Origin: Xenoacremonium recifei
Taxonomy: Eukaryota; Ascomycota; Sordariomycetes; Hypocreales; Nectriaceae
Assembly: GCA_012184525.1 (NCBI GenBank)
Contig: WOFQ01000010.1
Coordinates: forward strand, 372,001 to 436,000
Reading direction: 5' to 3'
DNA: 64,000 bases
The notes below the pieces were generated by a model, which was not told where the DNA came from, ran no database searches, and saw nothing but the letters and a program-made list of their open reading frames with translations. This document shows, piece by piece, positions 1 through 11,587 of this stretch (within the stretch, counting starts at the first letter, position 1; every line of letters begins with the position of its first letter). Made by a program: the position numbers and the translations under genes.

Positions 1-779
1 ACACCAGTTTAGGTATATTCTTGGAATCATAAGAACAAGAGGTATGTCTGAGTTCGCTGTAAAAGCCATTTCCGGATTCTTCAATTAAGCGATTCTCAAT
101 TAATTAAGCGCGGAGAGGCCCTTGTATAGAAATTGGGTCCATCATTGGACGAAAGGCAGTGCCTTATCGACGTTGCATCGACTGAGATAGCGCGTGTATG
201 AGGCCATCTCTAACAATACGAGTCGTTATGTTGCCCACTCGCGGTATCTTACTTGCAGCAACAGAATCATATCGGGAGAAATTTCTAGGGAGCTTACGGT
301 AAGGAGCAGGTCGTAAGCAGCTGCAGATCGTCTGACAAGCCCGCCAAAAGAGCCATTGAGCGTTGCTTCTTGCTGCCACAAAGTCTGCCGTGTCTCAGCG
401 GGCAAGAGCTAATGATGCAACTCGACCAGGCCATGTTGCAATGCACGTATCGAGTTTCACCCATCCGTAAGGAACCTCTACCGATCTTCTTTCTTCATCG
501 AGTAATTCAATCAGCCGTGCGACCCCAGCCTAGCACATTTCTTGTCTACCTTGCATCGTCATTCGAGCATTTCTTCGTTGGCTGCATCATTCATTCAACT
601 CTCCTCTTTGCAGATCTAGGTCCGGCTTATCAGTCAGCCACCACTCCATCATTTCCAAACCACCCAACAGCTGCGATCCTCATCCGCTCACGATAACATC
701 GCCAAGTCCAGCGAGATATCGGCTGCTCCGGGCCAGACCGGGCTTGGGCGATTCCAGTAAAAGCTCCTACGCCTCCAAT
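1..779. other. Intergenic: 5' flank of the fluG-like gene
   Basis: No protein family is recognisable here on either strand. Open frames are short and do not resemble known proteins. A pyrimidine-rich stretch ending in cag near 600-609 could be a 5'-UTR intron acceptor, but no partner donor stands out. The stretch probably holds the promoter and leader of the fluG-like gene. Confidence 0.5.
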
Positions 780-3374
780 ATGACCACAGACGAGGAGAAC
801 TCTGAGCAGGCCTTCCTCACCGCCATCAAGACCACTCCCATCATCGACCACCATGCGCATCCGCTGCTCAAGCCCGCCTACATGGGCAAGCGTCAGCGTT
901 CCATGCTTTCGCTCACCAGTGAGGCACATGGACACGCTCAGAAGGACGCAAATACACAGCTGTCTCACTTCCGTGCGGTCAAACAGTTGGCTGCCATTCT
1001 TGGGTGCGACGAGAATTGGGTGGCCGTCACCAAGGCCCTCAACAAGAAGCACGATTTTCCGGAAAGCGAGAAATGGATTGGCCAGTGTCTTTCGGACATC
1101 CAGATGATTCTGGTTGACGATGGCCTTGATCACCCTGAGAATTCCCAGTCGTATCGGTACTTTGACAACTTCACCGGTACTCGCAGCAAACGGATCGTCC
1201 GTATCGAAGAATGGGCAGCCGAGTGGATTGAGAAGATGTGCCTTGAGCATCCCTCTGCGGACAAAGCATTTTCGCAGCTTATGAAGCAATACATGGCGGC
1301 TGTGGTTGAATGGATCACGGACCCTGAGGTTGTTGCATTCAAGAGTGTCATCTGCTACAGGACAGGTCTCGCTCTCGGTGCCGAAAACGACCTCGTAAAG
1401 GCAACCCGGGCCTTTCGCATGCTTTACCAAGAGAGGACGGGTCCGAAAGGGCAGCCTTTCACCCGACTAAACCATCCCGGGCTCAGCGAGTATTTCGTCC
1501 ACCGTCTAGCTCAGCTCATCGAAGAGACCCCTGGTGTCTCGTACAAGAAACCAATTCAGTTTCACACTGGGCTGGGTGACAACGATATCGTACTTGCCAA
1601 GTCTTCTCCTGCATACATGCAGGAATTCATCAAAGCGCACCCGAGTGTTCCGATCGTGCTTCTGCATTCCGGATATCCTTTCAATCGAGAGACGGCGTAC
1701 CTGGCCACCGTCTATTCCAATGTGTACGCCGATATTGGCGAACTATTCCCAGTCTTGAGTCGAGACGGCCAAGAATCAGTGCTCCGCGAAGTCCTGGAGT
1801 TGTGCCCCGGATCCAAGCTGCTCTGGAGCACGGATGGGCACTGGTTTCCAGAGACGTTCCTCCTAGCGACGAAGCAGATACGTCTCGCCCTCCTCAACGT
1901 CCTAAGTGACTGGGTTCTCCAGAAGGACTTGACATGGGCTCAAGCCGGGAGGTTGGTCAAGAATATGCTGTTCAACAATGCAAACATGCTCTATAATTTG
2001 AAGCTCGATCCTCGCCCGGTAAAGCCTACGTACGAGGCCAACAGCATGACTGTCCATCACAAGTACCTGACCAGGTTCTTGCAAGGCAAGGATGAGCCAA
2101 AGTTTTTGCGAGTCTACTGGAACGACTTTACGGCTCAGCCGCGCATGCGAGCTATCCCGATGCGGAGAGTCTGGTCCATGTTGCAGAAAGGCGAGAAACT
2201 CGCCTTTGGCGTCACCAAAGCAAGCCTTGGTCTGCTCCAAAACGACGTACCCGTACCTGGCGTTGTTCCTGCGGGGGAATACTTTCTGTGTCCCGATATC
2301 TGCGGTCTTCGCATGGGGCCGAGAAAGGGGCACATTACCGCCATGGGTGACTTTATGGATGGTCCTGCTGGACCTCCTGCAGAGCTCTGTCCCAGGAGTC
2401 TGTTGAGAGATATTACAGCAAAAGCTGAACGTGAAAAGCTGCCCCTGCTGTTCGGATTTGAGATTGAGCTTCTCCTAGTCCGTCGGGACGAGGATGACAG
2501 GTACAGAACCTTGAACATCGATGGTCACGCCTGGTCAGTTGGGAGGGCCATGGACAACGAAGCGGCCATCTCGGTGATCGAAGAGGCTATCCTTCGGCTG
2601 GAGGAAGCTGACGTGTTCGTCGAAATGGTACACCCCGAGAGTGCTAGCGGTCAATACGAGATTGTTCTCCCGCGCGCAAGTCCTTTGGAGGCCGTAGACA
2701 CATTGCTCTTCGCCCGCGATGTCATTAGTAGCTGTGCCAGCGCCAAAGGATTCAAGATGACACTACATCCGAAGCCGTTCCCAACAGCGTGCGGCACGGC
2801 AGCACATGTCCATATGTCAATCGCATCCGAGGAAGGTAACGAGGAGAGCACCTACGAGCATTTCTACGCCGGCATACTCAAACACCTCCCAGCAATCGCA
2901 GCATTTACCTATAGCAACCCCGTCAGCTACGAGAGGGTCCAAGACGGGTGCTGGGCCGGCGGCACTTGGGTCACTTGGGGCACACAGAACCGGGAGACAC
3001 CGCTACGCAAAATTGCGGGCAGTCACTGGGAACTCAAGTGCATGGACGGCCTGGCGAACCCCTATCTGGCCATGGCAGCCGTGGTGGCATGTGGCATGGA
3101 CGGTGTTGGGTGCAAGGAAGAAATGCTCTGGAAAGACTGCACTGTTGACCCGGCGACGCTGGACGACGAACAGAGAGTCGAGTTAAACGTGGTAAAGAAG
3201 TTACCGAAGAACCTCTCAGAGGCGTTGGCTGCCCTCCAAGACGACGATGTGCTTTCGAAACACATGGGGAAGCCGCTGATCGAGAGGTATGCGGCTGTCA
3301 AGAAGGCTGAGCTGGAAATGCTGGAATCCATGAATCCCGAGGACCGTAGACAATGGATCATGGAACGGTACTGA
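780..3374 (+). CDS. fluG: FluG-like amidohydrolase / type I glutamine synthetase fusion
   Basis: Single-exon gene of 864 aa, matching the roughly 865 aa of Aspergillus FluG. Residues about 15-390 form an amidohydrolase-2 domain with the metal motif HAH near residues 25-27 and a late Asp in STDGHWFPE. Residues about 430-864 form a glutamine-synthetase-I domain: GFEIELLL (Glu ligand), HPESASGQYE, GTAAHVHMS and the ATP-site loop around NPVSYERVQDG. The ATG at 780 is chosen because the upstream in-frame region (744-779) contains no ATG. In A. nidulans FluG is needed for an extracellular signal that triggers conidiation; in other fungi its role varies, so a developmental role here is an inference. 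The enzymatic reaction of this family is not firmly known. The protein is probably cytosolic, since no signal peptide is seen. No truncation or frameshift is visible. Confidence 0.93.
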   Translation: MTTDEENSEQAFLTAIKTTPIIDHHAHPLLKPAYMGKRQRSMLSLTSEAHGHAQKDANTQLSHFRAVKQLAAILGCDENWVAVTKALNKKHDFPESEKWIGQCLSDIQMILVDDGLDHPENSQSYRYFDNFTGTRSKRIVRIEEWAAEWIEKMCLEHPSADKAFSQLMKQYMAAVVEWITDPEVVAFKSVICYRTGLALGAENDLVKATRAFRMLYQERTGPKGQPFTRLNHPGLSEYFVHRLAQLIEETPGVSYKKPIQFHTGLGDNDIVLAKSSPAYMQEFIKAHPSVPIVLLHSGYPFNRETAYLATVYSNVYADIGELFPVLSRDGQESVLREVLELCPGSKLLWSTDGHWFPETFLLATKQIRLALLNVLSDWVLQKDLTWAQAGRLVKNMLFNNANMLYNLKLDPRPVKPTYEANSMTVHHKYLTRFLQGKDEPKFLRVYWNDFTAQPRMRAIPMRRVWSMLQKGEKLAFGVTKASLGLLQNDVPVPGVVPAGEYFLCPDICGLRMGPRKGHITAMGDFMDGPAGPPAELCPRSLLRDITAKAEREKLPLLFGFEIELLLVRRDEDDRYRTLNIDGHAWSVGRAMDNEAAISVIEEAILRLEEADVFVEMVHPESASGQYEIVLPRASPLEAVDTLLFARDVISSCASAKGFKMTLHPKPFPTACGTAAHVHMSIASEEGNEESTYEHFYAGILKHLPAIAAFTYSNPVSYERVQDGCWAGGTWVTWGTQNRETPLRKIAGSHWELKCMDGLANPYLAMAAVVACGMDGVGCKEEMLWKDCTVDPATLDDEQRVELNVVKKLPKNLSEALAALQDDDVLSKHMGKPLIERYAAVKKAELEMLESMNPEDRRQWIMERY

Positions 3375-5049
3375 GGCACGGAAGGTACCACCACGCGATT
3401 CAAGCATGGTCCTTGAAGCGATATTTTTCATAGAGCGTTTAGAAGCTGTTTGGTATGCAGTAATCGGCAGCGAGCAATAGAAATATCTAGTTGATACAAG
3501 TTTTTTTCATCTTTGCGAAGTTGAAGTCACCGCTGGTGGAGCGTTGTTGTTCTGGTTTCCACGGGAGCGTTCGAGATGCTCCGTAGTTAAGATTAGGGCG
3601 TTTCGAAGGCGTTCACTTTTCCAGAATTGCCGCAAAACACCAGCTTGTCTCAGACCCGTCGATCTTGTCATTCCTGGGGCAAGGAAAACAACCCGAGAGA
3701 CAAGACAAGATTGTGTACACATGGCTTCGAATTTGTATGATGCTGGCGCACGGCGATTGGCTGGGATCACAACAGGGGAGAAGATTCGCGATGGAGCGAG
3801 ATTGATTGACGGTCGCTCCCTTGCGTCGGGAATTGAGGCTCCTTTTTGCCATTGCCAGGGTGCGGCTTATATGTCGGTGTGGAGGTCAGACTGGAGACGA
3901 GCCACGCGATGGTGACAGCTTCTGGAGCTTCGAAACGGTGGCATTTGAGTATGGGAATCCCTAGTACATGCGGAGTACTCGGAGGACCTTTTCATTGCAG
4001 CGAGTCGTGAGCTTCGATCTAAGCCAACTCGCGAGTGTCACCCCACGAAGAGCAGAAACGCCGATCAACAGCCCAAAAGCTGATCCGCAAAAGCTTACTT
4101 GGAGCCGGGCCCAGTTTTATTCCTGTGAGTCGGCTGAGCCAGGTAGCATAGCGTCTGCCAGGGGCATTTCTTCGGGGGCTTTCGGTCGGGAGAACAGACC
4201 GAGAGAGGCAGATTCGAGGCGACGATAGGCGGAGGTTGTAAGCATCGCTCCGGGAGACGAGTCAAGTCAAGGGCTTGTCTTCGGTGCACGGAGGGCCAAG
4301 CTGACGCCGGCGAGGCTCAATGGACGACCGAGCGGTTGAGATGTGGATGGATATTATTATCCACACATGGCAAATGACAATAAAGCGTGAAGCCCAAGGT
4401 TTGGGGTATAGCGAAGGTATATGGAAGGCGATATGGGTGTAAACAGGTATAGAGACGCCGTTATTAGTAGCTTGTTGATGCAGCCCTTCAAACGAAACAA
4501 GTGATGAAGGCAATCTTGCTCGTTGTTTGAGCTACAGTGCGGTATCTGGGTACGGGTAAAGCCTGCAGATCAGCCTAGCACGAATCGAGCGGGCGGTGAC
4601 TGCGGGGGCGCGGCAGAACTGTGGGCACTCGCAAACCAATCCTCCATCCAGCATTAAGCTTTCGAGATCTTCCGCTCCGAGCAATCTCGCCTGGGAAGCC
4701 AAAACACGTGCTCATAAGCTTATTGCGCCAGGGTTCGCCGTGTGCGGGAGGGATGTTCAGCTCTGCGACCAGGGGATAGCAGAATGCCTGCCTGCCGGAG
4801 ACGGGCCTCATCTCAAATTGATCGCGGTGCCCTGTCATGCAAATAGTGCTGCGTACTTGTAGTAGCGGCTCGGACCAGGCGGTGCCAGGGCCCGCTTCCT
4901 CGCGATGGCGGCGTCGGCCCAAAAGCAACCTAGGCCAGTGCTGATTCCGTCCAGCTCCCACTCTCCGCGCGTCTGGTGGGCTAGCGCAGCTGCTCCAGGC
5001 CATGTTGTGTACTCTGTACTTGTATTTCCTCCATCCCGGAATTGCGGTA

Positions 5050-5070
5050 CCTGGCCTGGCCTGGCCTGGC
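5050..5070. repeat. Pentanucleotide microsatellite (CTGGC)4
   Basis: Four perfect tandem CTGGC units preceded by one c, about 700 bp upstream of the SLN1 start. Similar CCTGC and GCTGG arrays lie upstream of the trehalase and SNF1 genes in this window. Confidence 0.85.
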
Positions 5071-5703
5071 TTCTGCGGTGCTGTTGCTCCTTCCCTGCTG
5101 CCCACCCTGCCCTGTTGCGACTGGACCTTGCGGCGGCTGAGAGTCGTTTCTCCCTCTCCACCAAACAAACCTCCGTCCAGCTTCATCCTCCTCCACCACG
5201 ATCCTCCATCACCAGACGACGCTCGCGGCATTCCTCTGGTCTCACTCACCTCGCCCGAGATCCAGCGTCTGCCCTTCTCCTCGCCCTCCTTCTCGCCTGG
5301 TGTCTCTCCTTTGCCCGCTCCCCTTCTCGTCCTCGCACTATTCTTTCTTCTTTGCGCTGCCCTCGGGTCCCTCCGCACCCCATTCTCGGCCTCTCCAGAG
5401 ATCGACACATCGACGATCAGCAGCATAACCCACTCGCCCGGCGACAGCGACGACTACGAGTCCAGCCCGCGATCGACTCCCGAAGGCAAGGCGAAGGTGA
5501 TGCTTCAGGACGAGTACCGACGGCTTCGCTTCCTCGATTGACCGACTGCGTCTTCCCATCCCGCTGCCTCTTCTGCGCGTCGCTTGGGGAGTCGTCGGCC
5601 TGATCTGATCTCAGCAATCCGCGGTCAGCGGCGAATCAACACGTCTCCCTCTCTCTCAGGCCGACCTCGCTATCGTCTTTTCTGGCCTCAACGAGGGAAA
5701 ATC

Positions 5704-5751
5704 ATGCTGCGTCGCCGCGCCGGACCCCAAGTTTCTTCTCGCTCCGGGTAG
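5704..5751 (+). promoter_or_regulatory. Upstream ORF of SLN1 (15 codons)
   Basis: An ATG at 5704 opens a 15-codon frame ending in TAG at 5749-5751, 14 nt before the SLN1 ATG at 5766. Such a short inter-ORF distance usually disfavours reinitiation, so if it lies in the mRNA leader it could lower SLN1 translation. Presence in the transcript is assumed, not shown. Confidence 0.5.
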
Positions 5752-5765
5752 TCCAGCTGCCAACC

Positions 5766-8700
5766 ATGCGCATCGCCATCCGCGAGCAGCTCGCCGCCCT
5801 CGTCCTCTTCGCCGTCCTCATTGCCCTTGCCGTCGTCTCGATCCCAACATGGATCTACGTCAATCGCTTCGTCGTTCACGTCGAGCGCGAGGAGCTGACC
5901 CTCACGGCCTCGCTCAAGGCCTCGCGCATCTCGGCCGAACTCAACCTCATCCAGACCGCAGCCCTGACCATTGCCTCGCGCATCCTCGTCCAGGAATCCC
6001 TCACCAACTTCTACACGACGGGAACCCGCAACTGGAGTGATGCCATTATCGATATTCAGAGCGCCCTCGCCGTGAGTTCGTCAACAGGGCTGCTGCAGGC
6101 GCGAGTGTACTCGAGGAACACGACCGGCGCCTCCAATGGCGGGCTCTTCAACGTCACGGCACCCAACATCTCCAAGATCGCGCTCCCCTATGAGAATGCC
6201 TCCGGCGGGCAGGTTTATCTCGGAGACCCTGGTTACGGTTATCCTTCATCGCTGTACCCCAACATTACCTACGTCGACCTGGACCGGCCCAACAGCATCA
6301 GGGAAAACACCACCGCTTACGCTGCAGAACCCTTTCCAGGCGTCCGCATCTCGCAGAATGGAGGAGTTTTGCTAGGCCCCTTGGTTCTCAACGAGTCAAC
6401 GGCGCTGCTCTCCGTCTCCATCCCCATCCGAGACAATTCCGATACGTTCATATTAGGCTACATGACGGTAGTGGCTATTGCTTCAACCTTGACCGCAATC
6501 CAGGTGTCTCGCGAAGGCCTCGGCAAAACAGGCGAAGTGCTGCTGGTTGGACCTGCCACCGCTTCAAACCGGTTCAACTCGAGTATGCCCCCCAGCAACT
6601 CAACATACACACCCGACAAAGACGCCTTTGGCAATGTGCTCGTACAATTCGTTCTCCCACCAAACGCCCCCAATGCGAATAAGAACCGTCATACAAAATA
6701 CGAATACAATGAAGATAACGACAATAAATCCTGGCCCGTCAAGTTATACCCCGCTGCCTGGGATTCCTTCACTGAGCATTACGACTCGGTCAACAATGCA
6801 AGCGCGATGCTGAACACGCATAATGAGCAGGGAATCAACGTGGCTGTTGGGTTCGCCCGCACACAGACACCCCTCGTGAATTGGACAGTTCTTGTTGAGA
6901 AAACGAAGGGAGAGGCTTATGAGCCCATCTATACTTTACGGAACATTCTTCTGGGAACCGTCTTTGGGACCGTGGGGTTCATAATGCTCCTCGTCCTCCC
7001 GTGTGCCCATCTCAGTGTCATGCCCATTCGAAAGCTCAAATCCGCTACCGAAAAGACGGTCAATCCTCCAGGTTACGATGAATCTGTCAGATACTCTACG
7101 GAAGAGGATGAAGAGGGCATTCCCAGTTCTGGAACCTTGTCAACGGTGTCGCGATCTAAGAAGGGGCTGGTTGCGAAGATCAAGAGGATGATAGGTCCAA
7201 AACGGCGGCGTCCACCGTCAGACCGTGACTCTGCCCGCCGCATGTTCCGAATTCCTGGGAAGGTGGATGAGGGCCGCCACTGCATTACAGACGAGTTGAC
7301 CGAGCTGACGCAGACATTCAACAATATGAGTGACGAGTTGGTGAAGCAATACCTGTCATTGGATATGAAGGTTGCGGAAAGAACCAGAGAATTGGAAATG
7401 AGCAAGAAAGCTGCGGAGGCAGCCAACGAAAGCAAGACCCTTTTCATTGCTAACATTTCACACGAGCTCAAGACGCCCCTGAATGGTATCTTGGGCATGG
7501 CTGCTGTGTGCATGGAGGAAAACGATCTCGTGCGGATAAAACAATCCCTGAAGACGCTTTACAAATCTGGAGACTTGCTATTACATCTATTAGAGGACTT
7601 GCTGAGTTTCTCCAAGAACCAGATCGGGAGCCAACTCAGCTTAGAGTTGAAGGAGTTCCGGTTAGCAGACATCCGATCACAGATCTTGACTATTTTCGAC
7701 AAACAGGTTCGGGAAGGCAAGATCGCCTTCTCCGTCCAATTCATCTCCTCCGATGCCGTTGAATGGAATACCAGTCCGGATCGGTCAAATGGAGAGACAA
7801 AGCTTCCTGCGCTGGGACCTACCGGGACGGGTCGACTGAAGGATATGTGTCTCTGGGGAGATCAACACCGAATTCTGCAAGTTATCATCAACTTGGTCAG
7901 CAACAGCTTGAAGTTTACTCCTCCAGAAGGCAAGGTGGAGGTGCGCATAAAGTGCCTAGGAGAAGCAGATTCTATTCACGATGCCGAGAGCCGGGCATCC
8001 TCCATGTCGCAAAGGACTTCGCGGAATAATTCCAGGACAGGGCGCGCTCGCACCCGCGGCGGCTCCAGCTCTACACATTCGGCGACCTCGACGGGTCGAC
8101 AACCCAGCAGCCGCGTCGCCACCAAGGGCCAGGGAACTGCCCTGTCTATCAACCCCTTAGATCCCAAAGCTACACCGCACGTTCAAGTCCGAGAACGGTC
8201 ACCAACGCCACCACCACCTGGGGCTAAGGCTTACCTATTTGAATTCGAGGTTCAGGATAGCGGTCCTGGTATTCCGGACCATATGCAGCAGAAGGTTTTT
8301 GAACCCTTTGTGCAAGGAGATTTGGGTTTGAGCAAGAAATTTGGCGGCACTGGGCTGGGTTTGAGTATCTGCCATCAGCTGGCTGGCCTTATGGGGGGCA
8401 CGATCACTCTGCGCAGTGTTGTTGGTACGGGCACGACGTTCACGATGCAAATACCGCTGAAATATGTCAAGGATAGGTAAGTAATCTACGGCCATATGGG
8501 CTCCTTCAGGTACTAATATGGTAGATCCAGGGCATCCAGCACAGCATCGAGCAGCGTCAAGTCCCGACCACCCAGCGTGGACGCCACAGCAGAAGCCGAA
8601 TCACCACGGAACTCTGGAACGCCGAAGCCAGTGGGAGAGAACAACAACATTCTTACCCCTCAGCCTCGACTTGTCGGGCTTAGCCAACCCTACTTTGCAG

Positions 8701-9341
8701 CAGATCCTCCAGCGCCGAAGAGCACAGCGCAGAAAATGGCCGACCTCGACCGAGCCATGGCAAGTAAGAGCGGCCAAGGTAAACTACGGGTGCTCGTCGC
8801 AGACGACAACTCTACCAATATCGAGGTTGTCAGTCGGATGCTGAAACTTGAGGACGTCTACGATGTGACCATCGCCAAAGACGGCCAGGAGGCCTACGAC
8901 CTCGTCAAGGCTACTATGGAGAAGAACCAGTCTTTCGACGTCATCTTCATGGATGTTCAGATGCCCAACCTAGACGGCCTTCAAAGCACCCGTCTCATCC
9001 GTGAGATGGGCTACACATCTCCCATCGTTGCCCTGACGGCGTTTTCCGAGGAAAGCAACGTGAAGGAGTGCATCGATTCCGGCATGGATGAATTCCTCTC
9101 CAAACCCATCCGACGACCAGCTTTGAAGCAAGTTCTCAAGAAGTTTGCGACTATTCCTGAAGAACCCGAAACAGCCAGCCTGAGAGCTCCCTCTGTTGGA
9201 AGGCCGTCCCGTCGAGAGGTATCGAACCCGGAGGAGCCAATCCCCGAAATCCCACTCTCTGAGAAACCCATCTCAGAGAAGAACTCAACCTTGCCCAATG
9301 GCGATGTGCACCCCCCGAACGGAAAGACGAAGGAGGGCTGA
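5766..9341 (+). CDS. SLN1: Sln1-type membrane hybrid histidine kinase (osmosensor)
   Basis: Two exons, 5766-8476 and 8525-9341, joined over a 48-nt intron with donor GTAAGT, branch TACTAAT and acceptor TAG, give 1175 aa. Membrane segments lie at about residues 7-30 and 391-415 and flank an extracellular sensor region with several N-glycosylation sequons. A linker/HAMP region follows, then HisKA with the phospho-acceptor His at about residue 566 (NISHELKTPLNG), HATPase_c with an N-box (INLVSNSLKF) and G-boxes (DSGPGIP, GGTGLGLSI), and a C-terminal receiver with the phospho-acceptor Asp near 1047 (FMDVQMPNLDG). In yeast Sln1 passes phosphate through Ypd1 to Ssk1 and controls the HOG MAP kinase cascade; this architecture fits the Sln1/TcsB class rather than the HAMP-array group III kinases. 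It acts at the plasma membrane. A Ser/Thr- and Gly-rich insert lies between the N-box and G1 box. Confidence 0.95.
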
Positions 9342-10530
9342 ATGACATTTGCTTCCCCTTTGATTCTACTTTATTTTAATCTGCTGGCAAGACTGTCTTC
9401 TTCCTGTCGCTTAGCCACCATCTCAGAGACTCACCCTCTCAAGATCCTTCACACACTTCCTTCTCTTTTTTTTTCTATAACAGCGGGTACACGAGACGCT
9501 ATATCATACAGATCACTCACCATCTGGAAATCCGGGATACATCTTTCTTCTCTAACTTGTTCGATACGTTCGGTGTTGCATGGCGTGCTACTTGGCTATT
9601 TTCGCGCCATTTTGCGTATTCCATCTGCGTCGGTTACTAAAATCTCACGGCGGCGGTTTTGGATTGATGTACATACACATACACATATCATACCTATATG
9701 ATCCGGGGGAGGGTAGAGGGCGCGTGGGGAGGATTATGATATCAGATGAAGGGGAGCATGGAAGGGCATACAAAACTACGATGTTTGCGTAATCAAGATA
9801 TAAACGGGTTTTCATCCGTCACTCCAAAGTAACATGGAAAATGTGTGAAAATAGGACTGCATGCGAGTTCTGAAACTGATCCAGTAGCGAGGTTGAAGCA
9901 AGTCATTTACGCCCAGCGAGACGATATCACCATCCAAAGAACCCAGCCAAGCTCGCCCGCCCATCATCAGAATTGTTTTTGTCCAACCACGCACACACGC
10001 CATTCATCTCATCCATCATCATACCCATAGCACGCCAAGCTATCCCACGATTGCTAACGCGCGCCAGCTATCCCATCAATAAGCCAAAAGGATAAACAGC
10101 AAAGCATGCTTCCTAATAAACAACTGCAAGCTGAAAACAACGAATCAAGAGCCCAAACCGAGAAAATCATTGTAACACTGAGCCAGCCGGCCCAAGAACT
10201 CCAGCGGATCCCAGCCGCTCTCACCGACCAGAAAGCCAGACCGCACCTTCAAGTTCAGGGGTCAGACGTCATTAACATAGGAGACGTAAAATAAAACCAG
10301 AAGATATAAGGATAATGAGTCGTATGCCGTGTACTGTGTGCCAGCGGAATGGTGCCAAGGTCCCGCGTGGCGTGTTGTTGAAGAATAGAGAAGATTACAG
10401 ACTCTGGTGTTGAAGTATTGTGCGCATGAAAACAATTTGGTGAAGTAGAACCCTGCAAGTGAATTGATAGTCACTTTTGAGGCTTATCGCGCGAGCGAGA
10501 CGTAGAGGAAGTTGTCGGTCAGGAGATGGA
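9342..10530. other. Intergenic between convergent SLN1 and MAF1
   Basis: This holds the 3' flanks of two convergent genes. T-rich runs near 9465-9480 may belong to the SLN1 3' end. No coding sequence or structural RNA was recognised. Confidence 0.5.
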
Positions 10531-11587
10531 CTAAATCTCCATGCGGCCGGCAATGTCCTCGCTCATATACCTGTCGGAATGACTATCGAGCATATCCATG
10601 TCGTCCAGGTCATCATCCTCGTAGTATTCGTCATCTGAGAAGGCCACGAGGTCGCCGTCTTCTCTCCGGTTCCAGAAAAGGCCATCGTCCACCATATCCT
10701 CGTCGTCCTCGTACGGTTGAACAAGCTCGACGTCTCGCTCTCCAAGCCAGTAACTCGCTCGTTTTTGCGCGCCTTCGGATTCGACGGCTTTTGGGCCGTT
10801 GTTCTGGGCAAGCATTGTTGGCTGAAGGTTGGGACTACTTGATACAACGGGTACGACGCGAACGTAGAGGTAGGCGACGCGTTTTAGCGCTCTGTTGAAG
10901 AAGAAGTAATGGACTGCCCAAATTGCGCTCTCATCCTCCTCGAATGGATCGGTATCGGGATGATAGCTGAAGATTGTGCACTCGTTCAATCGCATCTCTT
11001 TGTCGATACGGGCCCAACATGAAGTTCCCCAGACTGAGCCGGTCTCGCTTTCGAAAGAAGAGTCGTAAGACTTTGCCTCAAAGCTCGGCCGTACGTTTTG
11101 CAGTATTGAGTCTAGATTTCCCATCACGCGTCGAAGGTTTCGCTCCCGTTTGAAGTCGCCTGGTCGAAGAACGTGGGAGAAGTCGTAGTGCGGGTGGCTC
11201 GCGTTGAGCGTCGCGATAAGGTATGCGAATGTCCTCCTACTTGAGAGCTCTGACAGGGGACCAAATGCGCTTGATGTAGAGAAGAGCTGCATACTCGGTG
11301 ACGTCGCCAGCATGTGCTCGCGTTGCGGGGGTGAGAGGCTTGCACCAAGCTTGAGAAGCGCCTCATGTTGTGAGTTGAGGTCCTTATCGATATTCTTGTA
11401 AAGCTTCTTGTCGGAACCCGTCGATTTGGTTGTATAGAGATCGCAGCCGCCGGTGACATTACAGTCAGGGGTGTTGAAGTTGAGCGCGCCTGTCACGGCC
11501 TCGAAATCCGGTACTGGTAGGTACTGACGATAGCGAATTAGCATCCCCTGGACGTACACCGATATCTCCCCGATCGCGTACCTTCAT
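10531..11587 (-). CDS. MAF1: Maf1, repressor of RNA polymerase III
   Basis: Two coding exons on the minus strand: 11582-11587 (ATG AAG only) and 10531-11523, joined over a 58-nt intron (donor GTACGC, branch GCTAAT, acceptor CAG), giving 332 aa. The join restores the canonical N-terminus MKYLPVPDFEAV; the frame continuing upstream of exon 2 without splicing lacks it. Family motifs are visible: the A box with ALNFNTPDCNV and, later, the conserved DESAIWAVHYFFFNRALKR region, followed by an acidic Asp/Glu-rich tail. Maf1 binds Pol III under nutrient stress and shuts down tRNA and 5S rRNA synthesis; its activity is usually set by phosphorylation through TOR and PKA signalling. It shuttles between cytoplasm and nucleus. 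The two-codon first exon is easily missed by gene predictors. Confidence 0.93.

Larger units (their letters stand above)
3375..5765. other. Intergenic: long 5' region of SLN1
   Basis: This is a 2.4-kb stretch between fluG and SLN1. It holds a (CTGGC)4 array at 5050-5070, a C/T-rich segment about 5130-5400 typical of a fungal transcription start region, several upstream ATGs, and a short uORF at 5704-5751. Long open frames such as 4905-5603 are Pro/Ser/Leu-rich translations of the pyrimidine tract and are not believed to be genes. Confidence 0.55.

Noticed and set aside
630..1430. Open frame of 266 codons on the minus strand
   Set aside because: It is antisense to the well-supported FluG-like coding region and carries no family motif.
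4905..5603. Open frame of 232 codons upstream of SLN1
   Set aside because: The translation is Ser/Pro/Leu/Arg-rich and comes from a C/T-rich leader; an overlapping frame of 179 codons has the same character. No domain or splice pattern supports it.
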